Positions 42,985 to 53,540 of a DNA stretch of 64,000 nt are shown piece after piece (position 1 is the stretch's first letter; each line of letters begins with the position of its first letter). Position numbers and translations under genes: made by a program. This DNA comes from Triticum aestivum (lineage: Eukaryota > Streptophyta > Magnoliopsida > Poales > Poaceae): contig NC_057809.1 of NCBI RefSeq assembly GCF_018294505.1, positions 420,287,485 to 420,351,484 on the forward strand, given 5' to 3'. Under the pieces are notes generated by a model. That model was given only the letters and a program-made list of their open reading frames with translations, searched no databases and was not told the origin of the DNA.

Positions 42985-45300
42985 ATAAGGAGGCACTTCC
43001 TTGCTGCGGCCATGGACCCAGCTGTCAGCCTCTCCACGTACAGTCCACGTCCGATGGAAGTCGTTCCTTGACCACGTTGACCACGCCGCCCCGAGAGCAC
43101 CAGGGCGGTGGACGATGACGAGGCCTAGGAAGGGGACGACACAGAGGCAGGGAAGACTCGGCAGTTGTTTCCCACGCGGAGGGGAGTACGACTGTACGAG
43201 GGTTTACTGGTTCGTCTGCCGTCGCCGGAGAATAACAGCAGGTGTGGGTGAGTAGAGGGATGGCTAGGCCAGCGATGGGAGTACGGTCGGGCGGTGAGGC
43301 CTGCGCGGCAGCACAGCCGGCCGCGAGGAGGAGGGAGCAGGCAGTCCCGCCGGCGCTTGTTTGAGCGGCTGGAGCAGGAAGAGCAGAGATTGAAGAAGCA
43401 CGACGGCCGTTGGATGGACATCCAACAGTCAGTGCTTGTGCGTCAACCTTTTTTTAGGAAAGCCTCAAATCTGTGGAAAACAGCATACAACCCATCTGCC
43501 ATTATTTCTAATAATTTACAGCCCATTTGCTAATTCTTAAGGTTTTTTTGGAGCCCATATTCTTTTTGTTAGCATTACAGCCCATATTGTGGCAACGGTT
43601 AAAAAATTATACGAAATTTTGCATATTTCGGTGCGGTCCGAACTGTTTTTAATCCCGAAATTTCGACTCACATTCAAACTGATTTTAAAAATAAATGTAT
43701 ATCAATATAAAATCCAACAAATTCTCCATGCATAAAAATTAATGTAATTTAAAATCTTGAAATGAAAAAAAATATTTGAAACTAATTGCCGGTTTGATGT
43801 GTTTAAAAAATGTACAACCCATTTCTCATTACTGATGGGCAATTTTCTCGGCCAGCCGAATGAAAGCTCTCTTCATCTTGAAAGATCTGCAGCCCAACAG
43901 GCGTGACAAAGCGACTTACTTGGCAAATCACAAAAAAACTGTGCTGTGGCCGTGGACCCAGCTGTCAGCCTCTCCAGTTACAGTACTCTTCCGATGGAAG
44001 TCGTTCCTTGACCACGTTGACCACGCCGCGCGGAGAACACCACGGCGGTGGACGACGGCGAGGCCTAGGAAGGGGACGACGCGGCAGTGGAAGCCCGCGC
44101 GGAGAGGACTACGAGGGTTCACTGGTTTGGCTGCGGTGTGAGGCTGTCGTCGCCACAGGGCGCGGCCAGCAGTGGGAATAGTAGGGGGCGGTGAGGCCTC
44201 TACGGCAGCATAGCCGGCCACGGGAGGCAGGAGCATGCGACACGACCGGCGCTGCTTTGGGCGGCTGGAGCAAGAAGACTAGAGGTTGAAGAAGCACTAC
44301 GGCCGTTGGATGGACATCGTACGGTCACTGGAGCTAGAATCATTCATATTGACTAAGTTGACAAAGCCCTTCATCCCTGTCAACTTAGTAGGCCCACAAG
44401 TCAGCCTCCCAGCAAGGTGGGTCCCAGCTAGCCGGGGGAGTATTCATTTTTTTGTGCGTAATAAGGAGGCACTTCCGGTGGGTCCGAGCTGACAGCGGTG
44501 GAACGTTTTTTTCGCGAAATACCGTGGCCCGTCCGGTGGGTCCCAGTAGTCAGGGGGAAACGATTTTTTTCGCAAAATACTGGTGGCCCGTCCGGTGGGT
44601 CCCTGCTATTAGGTGGAGGAATCATTATTTTCCGCGTAATAAGGAGGCACTTCCTTGCTGCCGCCGTGGACCCAGCTGTTAGCCTCTCCACGTACAGTCA
44701 GTTGTTCCTTCCATGTTGACCATGCCGCGCCGAGAGCACCAGGGCAGTGGACGACGGCGAGGCCTAGGAAGGGGACGACGCGGAGCCGGTGGAGACGCGA
44801 CAGTGGATGCCCACGCGGAGAGGAGTATGAGGGTTCTCTCGTTCGGCTGCGGTGTGAGGCTGCCGTCGCCGCAGGGCCTAGCCAGCGGTGGGAATATTAG
44901 GGGGCGGTGAGGTCCCCACGGCAGCATAGCCGACCACGGGAGGCAGGAGCAGGCGGCACGACTGGCGCTGCTTTGGGCGGCTGGAGCAAGAAGACCAGAG
45001 GTTGAAGAAGCACTACGGCCGTTGGATGGACATCGTACGGTCACTGCAGCTAGAGTCGTTTATATTGACTAAGTTGACAAAGCCCTTGGTACGTCAACTT
45101 AGTAGGCCCACAGGTCAGCTTCCAAACCGATGCGCCCCAGATGTCAGGGGAGGAATCATTTTTTGGGCGGGTGAAGCTAGAATATCCGAGATTGAAGAAG
45201 AAGCACGACATCCGTTGGATGGACATCCAACGGCCACTGCTGCTAGAACCGTGTGTTGACTATAAGTTGACAAAGCCTTGCATACGCGTCAACTCTGTTT
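42985..45300. repeat. Three segmental copies of a 0.4-kb GC-rich block with AT-rich spacers
   Basis: Block landmarks are ggacccagctgtcagcctct, ttgaccacgccg, gaggcctaggaaggggacga, gcggctggagca and gccgttggatggacatc. They occur in the same order at about 43005-43440, 43945-44335 and 44670-45060, with a partial fourth at 45180-45260. Before each lie ggtgggtccca...gtcagggg units and aataaggaggcacttcc (42985, 44460, 44637). AT-rich spacers with cagcccattt words (43500-43900 and 45345-45800) are also copies of each other. Between them no gene is recognised. Confidence 0.8.
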
Positions 45301-46404
45301 TTTAGGGGACGCGTCAACTTAGTAAGGCCAGAAGTGTGTGGCAGAGAACTTATAGCCCATTTGAGATTTGTAAGAATGTGTAGCCCATTTTTGAATTCTA
45401 ATGGAATTTACTACAGCCCATTTACAGTTTGTTAAAAGTACAGCCCATTTCAACCAACCGTTCAAAACAGAATTCAATAAAATTTCCCACATTTTGATGG
45501 GATCCGAAATATTTTTATCCCGAAATTTCTAGTCAGATTAAATACAATTTCAATATAAATTTATATTACGTAAAAATCCAACGAAACATTGCGCTCGCAA
45601 CAATTAATGAAATTAAAATTTTCAATATCCAAAAATAATATTTTATAAAGTAATCACGTGTTTGGTGCATTTTTTATAGTTACTGCCCAGTTTTTATAAT
45701 TACATCCCATTTATTATTTCTTAAAGCCCATTTTCTTGTTAAGCCTAATGCATCCCTCCTAGGAAAGATTTGCAGCCCAGCGGGGCGGAGAATAACAACT
45801 TGACCTTGCCTGGGTATTCCTAAAAAAAGTATAGCTGGGCTAGCCATTTTCAGCTTGAAAAAAATTAATATCTGGGCTGGATATCTGGCCTGGGCTAGAC
45901 GGGCCACAGCCCGCCCAGTTAATACCTGCAGCGATGTTTTCGTTGTTGTTCAGAGGAGAAAAATTAATATCTGGGCTAAACATCGAAAAACTCTGCAGTG
46001 CTCACACCTCAAAAACACAAATACTGCTCGAGCTGCTTGGTCCCAGCTGTCGGCCGCTTCTTGTGCAATTCTCTCGTTTATTGACTAGTATTACATAGGT
46101 TGACAATGGTGTGGGACCGTGATGTCAGGAAACCAGGGGGAAGCAAAATTAATAACTCTAGCGAGCGTTTCACCTCTGCCTCGTTGTCTCCCGTGGAAAC
46201 CCCTTTCCTCCCTTTTTTTGCTCGGGCAAGGACCAATGCATGCAGCACATCCATGCGGTTATTAGGCAAGAAATAAAAGCGCTTTGCATGCTATGAATTA
46301 CGATGGCCTGCATGGGTAGCTAATAAGGCATCCTCTTAACTGATGTGATTAAATGTTGTGTTTAGAAGAGAGAAATATTCTTCTTTTCCACCAATCTGCT
46401 TGCA

Positions 46405-46456
46405 CCTAGGTCGTGGTGCACCTTCTAATACGACTTATTCACCTAGATGGAGGGAG
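46405..46456. mobile_element. Stowaway-type terminal fragment
   Basis: The complement reads CTCCCTCCATCTAGGTGAAT and is flanked by TA at 46457-46458. It matches in inverted orientation the fragment at 52026-52080. Only one end is recognisable. Confidence 0.5.
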
Positions 46457-46466
46457 TATAGTTTTA

Positions 46467-46493
46467 TACACACACACATATATATATATATAA
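46467..46493. repeat. Compound microsatellite (CA)n(TA)n
   Basis: tacacacacacatatatatatatata; it lies between the repeat block and the promoter of the coiled-coil gene. Confidence 0.9.
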
Positions 46494-46760
46494 TAAGGGG
46501 GCACTTGCGTACGTGAGGCTATGGACCTGGTTGGTCCCCATTGTCATCCTCTCCAAGTAAAGTCATCTCCTCGCCCGCGCGCGCTTTCCGCCCAAAACAG
46601 TCAGCGCTGCCCACCCCGCTTCCTGGTGCAGGCGACTACTCCGCCTTCAAACAACACAAGTGCTGTCCGTCCGTCCATCTGCCGCCCACATTAATGATAC
46701 GCTGTTGCCGAGGTGGATACTCCGGTGCCACACGTCTATCCCTTCGCCCGCCCCCATTGC

Positions 46761-46768
46761 TATATAAA
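46761..46768 (+). promoter_or_regulatory. TATA box of the coiled-coil gene
   Basis: tatataaa, 80 bp upstream of the ATG at 46841, preceded by a GC-rich promoter (46560-46750). The start context cccaccatggc is close to optimal for plants. Confidence 0.55.
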
Positions 46769-46840
46769 CTGTTGCGCCGTCCATAGCCGCAGTCATCCGC
46801 ATACGTTCCCTTTATCCTGTCCACACCACTACTGCCCACC

Positions 46841-47630
46841 ATGGCTTCCTCGTGCTCCAGTGCTCTTCGGGACGGGCGGACGATGGACCACAAGGAGATG
46901 GAAGCCATTGCTGCCGACCGGCTGGCCAGCAGGCAGCCGGAGGACGACGACGATCCAATGGAGAACATGGTAGTCGACGATCCTCGCCAGTGCATTGCAC
47001 CATGACCATCGGCGAGGTCCGTGCCCAATATATGGACAGTGTGAGGCAGATGCGTCAGGAGAAGTTCCGGGAGGCGCAGGCCGACGCCGCCTACAACCAC
47101 CATCTCCTCCAGGAGCACCTGCAGGCGGAGGAGCAGATCGCCGTGGAGCGGGCGGAGAAGGAGGCGCTGCTCGACTCGTATCGCTCCACCCGCAAGGGCC
47201 GCCTTGAGTGCTGGCGGGACCGCATGCGGGTGGCAGGGGCTGCGACCGCCTACAAAGAGGCGAGCAAAGAGGGCGATGAAGCGGGTGAGAGGCGCTGTTT
47301 GGCGAGACCGAGGGCGAGGCAGAGGACAATGCCGGCTCCGATGAGTCCCCGCTCCGCTGGCGTCGACGAGGCCCTACTCCGCCGAGGCCCTGCGACGCCA
47401 ACAACGAGGTAGAGGACACCGCCGGCTCCACCGAGGCCCCGCCCCGCAAACAACGAGGCAGAGGACATCGCCGGCTCAGCCAAGGCTCCACCCTTCCGGC
47501 AACGCCGGGGAGGATTTCCACCGCTCCGCTGACGCGCCGCCCGCCGGCAACGAGACAGAGGACATCGCCGGCTCCGCCGAGGCCCTGCCCCGCTGACAAT
47601 GAGGCCGCGCCACATAGAAAATGAGGAAGA
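46841..47630 (+). pseudogene. Small coiled-coil gene, frameshifted
   Basis: The ATG at 46841 (context cccaccATGG) opens MASSCSSALRDGRTMDHKEM and an acidic stretch EDDDDPMENMVVDDPRQ, stopping at about 47005. A second frame carries MTIGEVRAQYMDSVRQMRQE and a long charged helix rich in A/E/R (about 47003-47290; HHLLQEHLQAEEQIAVERAE), a likely coiled coil. A third frame (about 47290-47630) holds three to four loose repeats of EDxAGSxEAPxR. At least two frameshifts separate them. No known enzyme or DNA-binding motif is visible, so no function is claimed. The leader begins with a piece of the transposon block (aataagggggcacttgc at 46492), so the gene may be cargo of the repeat-rich element. An AT-rich 3' region with tgtaatgaaatc words lies at 47930-48030. 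Confidence 0.5.
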
Positions 47631-47789
47631 GCAGAACACGATAGGTCGCCGCCGCTCGGGTCCAAGTAAGGCCACCGCTGCTACCCTCCTATTGAAGCCA
47701 AGCTAGGCGGGTTGACCATTGACAGCCGGTTAGCTTCTTGGCGGCGACGTGGAGTCGGGGAGTTCTGCTGGAGAATAACGCTGCTTCTA

Positions 47790-47871
47790 CTTAACTGCTG
47801 GTGCAGTTGGCTGACTGACACGTGGGCCCAATAGGCCACATGTCAGTTACGCAACTGCACCTGCAGTTAAG
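47790..47871. repeat. Imperfect inverted repeat, 82 bp hairpin
   Basis: The left arm cttaactgctggtgcagttg and what follows pairs with the right arm ending caactgcacctgcagttaag. The arms are about 38 bp with roughly five mismatches or bulges around a short aata loop. It could be a small foldback element or the stem of a structured RNA 3' of the coiled-coil gene. Confidence 0.8.
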
Positions 47872-48134
47872 TCACTGAAGCTTCTGTTCGGCTCAGCGGG
47901 ACACAGGTGGGTAGCTTCGATTAATTAATTATACCTCCAGCGCACCCCTTTTAGTTGAAGAATGTATGAAATGTAATGAAATCTGGCATGTTTATATGAA
48001 ATCCGACCGTGTATGAATGAATTTATTTCGATTAGTTCGAATTCCTGTATCACTGCATTGGATGAACATGCAAAACAATATGTACTAGCATTATTCCCAG
48101 GGTGATCACCTCGTTCGCAGCAGTTTCACATGTA

Positions 48135-48259
48135 CTCCCTCCGGTCCTTTCTAGTCTGCATACAAGTTTGTCTACAGTCAAAGTATCTCTACTTTGACCA
48201 ATCTTATACAAAAAAGTATGCACTTTCACATTGTGCGAAGTAAAAAGGAACAGAAGGAG
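48135..48259. mobile_element. Stowaway MITE, complete
   Basis: 125 bp, ctccctccggtcctttct...aaaaaggaacagaaggag, with matching terminal inverted repeats and TA duplications at 48133-48134 and 48260-48261. Confidence 0.88.
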
Positions 48260-50135
48260 TACAAAGAGTTTGAGCAGGTTTTTAGCGTTTCTGTACATTG
48301 CAATCAAACACACAGGCCTGGCAATTCATAGAGAACATTCAAAACAATCGATGATTATGCATCTCAGCGACTCACATGTCAGAGGCAATATTTACTTCAC
48401 AACTAAAGAATAAAGAAAAAATTGATCGACGCTGCTGACAGCAAGGGCGTCCCATTCGAAAATATCAAACGCATGTCTTGCTAAAATCAATGAGCAAAAT
48501 TTGACAAGGTTGTCCCATTCCAAAATATCAAATGCCTACGATTGTGGAATGGGCAGGGTTTGCCATCAGTTCGGACATTGACATGGCACCTCGTGCTAAA
48601 TAAACCAGCTGTTCTTTTTGTGCAGTTCCACCAAAATCAACCAAATTCGCGCGTAGCTTGTATGATTTCGCCCTTATATGTTGCAACGCCTTGAACTTAT
48701 CGGCACCTCCTTTCTTGTGGTGGAAATGAATGATTCGATGTATTCATGAACATTTTGTGCAGTTCCCATTGAAATCAAGCTGAGCACCCCTGTTTGCACA
48801 AATACAAAAAAGTGATTAGTATAGAGCAAACTGTACTATGAATTGACAGTTTCAACAGGCACATACATGGTCCATGTAGAGCACACTTTTAGAAAAATGG
48901 AACTCACCAGAAAGAATCCTAGAACAACATTGTACTCGCGCATCACAGCAAAAAAATGGAGATTTTGTCAGTCCTTCTGAGCTGAAGTTAGTTTGGTCTT
49001 GTGGGGAGTAATGTAACCATCCTTCAACTGCTCCTTCTGATGATAAGATAGACAGGGCTTCTTCATCCTGGCATAATCGGAACTAGTCACTTCACGTACT
49101 CCATATTCTTCTTCAGAGGAAGATGATCCTGTTGTGCAAAGACAAGAGGACTACTAAATGCTAGCATCACTGTTTGCTCGAAAAAAGGAAAGGAAATATT
49201 TAAAACAACACAGATGAAGCACTTCTCAAGGACAATACCACTTTTTCATGACAGTATCTAAACAGTAGCACAACACCAATAGAGATGACAAAGCTCAATC
49301 ATATGGATGAAATCAGTGGGCGAGTACCAACCTTTGTCAGGAGGCTTATTGTGTAGAGCATACAGATGAAGCAATTCTCCGGAACCATCTGTTGCAATCT
49401 ACGGTGGTGGCCATGCTTACTATATACTCCTCGATTAGTTTAATGTTTCCAACATCTTCTTGTGCAGTTCCACTAAAATATATGGTATCTTCAAAGAAGA
49501 TCCCTGTTTGCACAAGTAGAGATAATTACATATTACATTAAGAGTGGCATCAAATCAGTGGCAAAACAATTGCTCGTTCCAGCCATAGCAATAAATTAAG
49601 ATGCAAAACTATATCATTACTTGTGTCATCACAGTTCCAGTGCTTCATTACAGCACCGGGAGTTGATTTTTGTTTTTCTTCCCCTTGTTCTTCCCCTTCA
49701 TCACTTGGTTCAATAACAAACAAGCTTCGCCTTCAATGTAAGATTTGGCATGTCAATTAGGGAGCACAAGTATAGTACTAAACTTAATTTTCTGATGAAA
49801 GTGGCAAAATACAGGCCAGCAGTTGTGAAATATCCTTATCTTACCTCAATGGGATATTACGGTGCACATACAGATTGGAAGTCTTGTCTCCATTTGTGCA
49901 GTTCACTAAAATCAAGCAACATTATCGTACAAGTAGCACAACATATGAATGCACACTGCAGAATCATGTGAAAGAAGGCTAGTACTGACCTCTCATGATG
50001 CGGAATTCAAACAACTCACAAGAAGAAGATCTGAACCAAATTCGCCTTAACGGATAGGAAGTAAGATCTCCTCTTGTGCAGTTCCACTAAGATCAAGCAA
50101 TCAAGCAACGTTGTCGGTGTGACATTTTGGTTGAA

Positions 50136-50174
50136 CTGCACAAAACACTCTTAAAACAAAAGTGTTTTGTGCAG
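50136..50174. repeat. Perfect 14-bp inverted repeat
   Basis: ctgcacaaaacact and agtgttttgtgcag around an 11-base loop. It is built from the same ctgcacaa word that marks the repeated exon starts. Confidence 0.85.
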
Positions 50175-50453
50175 TGCAACAAAAGGTCACAATGGCAACG
50201 AGGTGAAGCAGATAACCCTGTTTACACAGAGGTGCAAAGGAAACAATTAGTGGTCAATAACGGTGGATGACACAGAAGCCAACAAAAAGAAGCATCTACC
50301 TTATCTAAATGGGAAAGAAAGCAAGACAGTAGCATTTCTCAAACGGTGGCATTGATTAATATTAACATAGAGATTATATTAACAATAAAATTCGTTAAAC
50401 ATGTAATTTGCTTTTAACTGTGGCATTGCATCAATTTTCCAGCGGCATTATTA

Positions 50454-50764
50454 GAGGGTGTTTGTTTACAGGGACATTTTGGTGTAGGGACTAAAAAAAC
50501 TCCGTGTCAGTCCCATCTAAACCAAAGAGGAGGGACTTTTAGGGACTAAAAGTGGGCATTTGGGACTAAAGAAAGAAGACCCCGAGGGAGTCTTTTTGGG
50601 ACTTTTTCCAACAGTTGCCCCTGCCATGCATCGCACCTTGTCTCTATTAGTTCATTACTAGGGGTAATATGGTCTTTTAGCATGTCATTTAGTAACCTCT
50701 AGTCCATGTTTAGTCCCTAGAACCCAGCAGGTAGGGACTAGGGAGTTTTTAACCAAACAGGGCC
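50454..50764. mobile_element. Tourist-like MITE (PIF/Harbinger)
   Basis: 311 bp; the left end gagggtgtttgtttac pairs with the complement of gtttttaaccaaacagggcc at the right. Flanked by TTA at 50451-50453 and 50765-50767, the expected Harbinger duplication. Confidence 0.8.
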
Positions 50765-50979
50765 TTAGATTAACAACAACTAATGAGTTGCACGGGACAG
50801 TGGACGCACCAGCACCATGTGCATCTATCGATGTATTGTGGTCATGCACAGTCTGTTGCAACAAAGAACAAGCAATCTAGGAGCATATTTGTGTTGGTCC
50901 CAGTTTTGTTATCTTTAGACACCTTTCCCAATGTGAGTGCAACAAATCTAGTCCTGCTCAAACTCTACAGTCTTGTCCC

Positions 50980-51235
50980 TTCCTTTCCTTTTTGAACTAG
51001 TACTTTCGCCCCTTCCTTTCCTCTTTGAACCACGTCCTAGATTTATGCGATACAACTTTCCCCCATTTCTTTCCTCTTTGAACCACGTCCTAGATTAATG
51101 CTATGCAACTTTCCCCCTTCATTTCCTCTTTGAACCACGTCCTAGATTCATGCTATATACAACTTTTTCCCACTACTTTCCCCCACTCCTTTCCTCTTTG
51201 AACCACGTCCTAGATTCATGGTATACATGCAGCTA
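50980..51235. repeat. About 53-bp minisatellite, four to five copies
   Basis: The word tttcctctttgaaccacgtc recurs with ctcttt at 51021, 51074, 51126 and 51194, plus a degenerate copy near 50985. Units continue ctagattcatgctatacaac and tttcccc. Confidence 0.88.
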
Positions 51236-51529
51236 GAGCAATGCATGTGGAGTAAGTAAATTATACCTTAAGGTTCTTGGGGCGTGGTTCGGTGGGCAAC
51301 GTGACAACAGCGAAGAAGAAGGGGTCGGAGGCCCTCCCGCGCCGCCGCTGGGTGGAAAGTGAACAGCTGCGCCGGTAGTCCCTCACCGATGGCGACAGCG
51401 TTAAGCCTCCTTCCCTTCCCGGTGGACGGATCCTGCCGGCTCTTTGAGCAGCAGTGAGGGGAGAGAGGAGGCCAACGAAGTCTTGTTTAGATCTGGAGAG
51501 GGCGAGAGAGTCTGAACAGGGCAACTACA

Positions 51530-52025
51530 AGCGCCGAGGCTCCAGTGGGAGAGGGCGAGAGAGTGAGCGAACAGGCTAACCAGCTACACAACCCTCCCGT
51601 TATGTTCAACGAGAGGGAAATAACCTTTTATACATTCCTGCATTCATGCGACAAGCATGCCATGTTTTTTTGTGTGTGTGGGAGTCATTGGGATTTCAAT
51701 CATAATCGTGTCATGTGGCTTTGGTGGTAAGACTATCCATAGTGGTGCAAAAATAATGCAGCCTTAGTCACCTTACCTCTCTCCACGTAGTACGTTGGGT
51801 CCCACCAGTCAGAGGGTGAAAAAAACAAATTAATAAGAAAAATTAAAAGCGCCAGCGGTGTATCTTACCTCACACATCTCGCTACTGCTCGGGAACACTG
51901 TCCAATTGATCCCTCTATTCGCTCATGTACTATTTTAAGTGAATCCTTATTATAACATGCACACAAATTTTGGCCACTTGTATTCGACTTAAGTCAGTAT
52001 GCCACTGTATCTCGTATACTTACTA
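51530..52025. other. Intergenic stretch, nothing recognised
   Basis: It contains gtgggtcccaccagtcagag at about 51793, the same type of word as in the 42760-44640 repeats. Otherwise no coding, repeat or regulatory signal stands out. Confidence 0.4.
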
Positions 52026-52077
52026 CTCCCTCCGTCTAGGTGTAATAAGTCACGTTAGAAGGTGCAACGAGACCAAG

Positions 52078-52080
<3 letters not shown>
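52026..52080. mobile_element. Stowaway-type terminal fragment
   Basis: ctccctccgtctaggtgtaa and following bases up to gaccaaggtg, with TA before it. It is the inverted counterpart of 46405-46456. The opposite end is not recognised. Confidence 0.5.

Positions 52081-52111
<31 letters not shown>
52081..52111. repeat. (GT)n microsatellite
   Basis: About 15 uninterrupted gt units, followed by a second short run at 52120. Confidence 0.95.
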
Positions 52112-52113
<2 letters not shown>

Positions 52114-52249
52114 AACACCATGTGTGTGTTAGAGAGAGCGACAGATCGACCTACTCCTACAGAGAGATGTTGTGTAGTGTACGATTTTAGCCGCGAGAGT
52201 CGGTGCATCCTCTCGTTTCCGGGCGTGTCCGGTAGGGACATGCGGACAG

Positions 52250-52400
52250 CTGCCACTCCCGCTCCTGACCAGCCAGGCCCACCCAAAGCCTCTCCATCGC
52301 CCGCACGCGCTTCCCGCCCGAAACGGTCAGCGCCGCTCCAAAGAATCGGTGCCGCATTCATGCCCGGGCAGAGCGGACGCGACCTCTCACTGGCGCAAGA
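52250..52400 (+). promoter_or_regulatory. Diverged copy of the coiled-coil gene's upstream region
   Basis: ctctccatcgcccgcacgcg and cttcccgcccgaaacggtca parallel 46555-46610 (ctcctcgcccgcgcgcgctt, tccgcccaaaacagtcagcg). No matching ATG or coding region follows, so this is a promoter relic or duplicated non-coding DNA. Confidence 0.4.
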
Positions 52401-53189
52401 GTGATGGTTGCTTCGTCCGTCCAACTTACTGCTGGGTCTATGTGATTTGACGGCTCATTGGTCTTTATTACTGAGGTGGTAGGACTGCTGGATGTCCCAC
52501 GCTTTCGGCGAAAGGAGGTATACTACTACTACTAGATTACAATTTTCTCCATTCTTACAGCGGAGGCATGCAAGAGCAGTGAAAACACGTAGGCTCAGTG
52601 ATTACATGGCCCACCTCACACTATCACCGTGCGACACCTAACTCTTTACATAGTACTCCCTCCACTCCTAAATATTACTAGATGAGTCCCCGCGCATTGG
52701 CGTGGAACAACGGTATATTTCTCTGCGCAAAATTGTCGATTTCATAGAATAAAAAAACACTCTATAACCGCATCTACACTAAGCATCCAACCCTTCCCCA
52801 AGCGGACGTGATCCGCCGGGATGTTAGAGATGTTGCCATAGTCGTTTTGTGCAAGAGAGTGTGAAGAGAGCAACCCCAGCAAGCAACCGTGTAGGCTGGC
52901 CCGTCCTGACTATGTATATAGTGGAGCGGTTTCCTTTTCTCTCCATATGAACCTATCATATTGCATACGTGCCACTGAAGAAAAAAACTTTATTTATAAA
53001 TGACGCGGCACCTACTACTCGTTCTCCTATGACCTTGCGCTTGGCATCTCCAAAATATTGACCTTGCGGTTGGCTCTTCGCCTCTTCGGGAAGTCGAGCA
53101 ATAATGGTAGTGCCATATATATCGTTCTGGCTATATGAGACCGAATGAATTGCTGCACGTCCAGCATGTGGGCGAGGGCCGAGGGGCGA
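52401..53189. other. Intergenic stretch with one Stowaway-type end
   Basis: At 52656 ctccctccactcctaaata looks like a single Stowaway terminus. No credible coding region is seen; short frames at 52774-52959 and 53027-53230 lack context. Confidence 0.4.
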
Positions 53190-53373
53190 GGGAGAGTGCT
53201 ACATATGGAGCAAAACGAGTGAATCCACACTCTAAAATACGTCTATATACATCAGTGTTTGGAGTATGTACTAGTAGTTCATATTGAAATCTACTAAAGG
53301 ACATATATATTCCAAACAATATGATATAATCTCTATAACCAAGGTAGTAGGGACGAGGAGTAAACGGAGGGAG
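53190..53373. mobile_element. Stowaway-type MITE, degenerate
   Basis: The right end cggagggag|ta and internal words gagcaaaacgagtgaatcca and ctaaaatacgtctatataca belong to the same family as 4564-4736. The left end is unclear. Confidence 0.6.
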
Positions 53374-53379
53374 TAGTAA

Positions 53380-53540
53380 ATTTTTCTCCTCGTCCTGCGA
53401 GCCACCACGCGCATGGGCGAGGGAGCGGCCGTAAGGCGTAGTAAGCAAGCTTCACCTCATCCTACGAGCCACCGGACCCATGGACGGGGGAGACGGCGTA
53501 CTAAGCAAGGTTCTCCTCGTTCTGTGAGTTGACGGGACAC
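53380..53540. repeat. About 65-70-bp tandem repeat, 2.4 copies
   Basis: Units start ttctcctcgtcctgcgagcc, ttcacctcatcctacgagcc and ttctcctcgttctgtgag; the first two end tagtaagcaag or tactaagcaag. Confidence 0.8.

Larger units (their letters stand above)
41214..46404. mobile_element. CACTA-like transposon end with long subterminal repeat region
   Basis: The terminus CACTACAAAAAAAGACAC is typical of CACTA (En/Spm) elements, preceded by ata as a possible 3-bp duplication. In the first 230 bp the word atgaca (or gtgaca) appears about eight times, plus its complement, like transposase-binding subterminal repeats. Beyond lie a minisatellite (41757-42110), a 71-bp repeat (42116-42400) and three diverged copies of a 0.4-kb block. 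No transposase is seen and the opposite end (TGTAGTG) was not found to 64000. The right border given is arbitrary. Confidence 0.55.
48600..51524 (-). pseudogene. Decayed multi-exon gene with a B3/REM-like linker exon and repeated 'GTAQ' exon starts
   Basis: A minus-strand gene inferred from splice signals. Exon a: 51524-51267 (MPCSDSLALSRSKQDF start), ending AAG|GTATAA. Exon b begins at 50217 after TGTGTAAACAG. Exon c: 49503-49421, after CTTGTGCAAACAG, donor GTAAGC, encoding FFEDTIYFSGTAQEDVGNIK. Exon d: 49128-48968, after TTTGCACAACAG, encoding SSSSEEEYGVREVTSSDYAR and KKPCLSYHQKEQLKDGYITP and then a stop. Exon d resembles linkers between B3 domains of REM-type transcription factors. Exon e begins at 48789 after TTTGTGCAAACAG. 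No complete B3 domain is visible. The word encoding (L)LDFSGTAQE recurs near 50080, 49900, 49470, 48765 and 48630. A Tourist-like MITE (50454-50764) and a minisatellite (50980-51235) lie in introns. Family assignment is tentative. Confidence 0.4.

Noticed and set aside
42438..43118. 226-codon plus-strand frame
   Set aside because: Spans repeat units and has no homologous frame in the other segmental copies.
46829..47665. 278-codon minus-strand frame
   Set aside because: Shadow of the GC-rich coiled-coil gene on the plus strand; alanine/arginine/proline low complexity.
47790..47871. Hairpin as a bacterial-type terminator
   Set aside because: The window is plant nuclear DNA and no T-run follows; kept only as an inverted repeat.
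46457..52025. Segment bounded by two inverted Stowaway-type ends, as a composite transposon
   Set aside because: The two ends face outward relative to the segment, so they cannot be termini of one element containing it.
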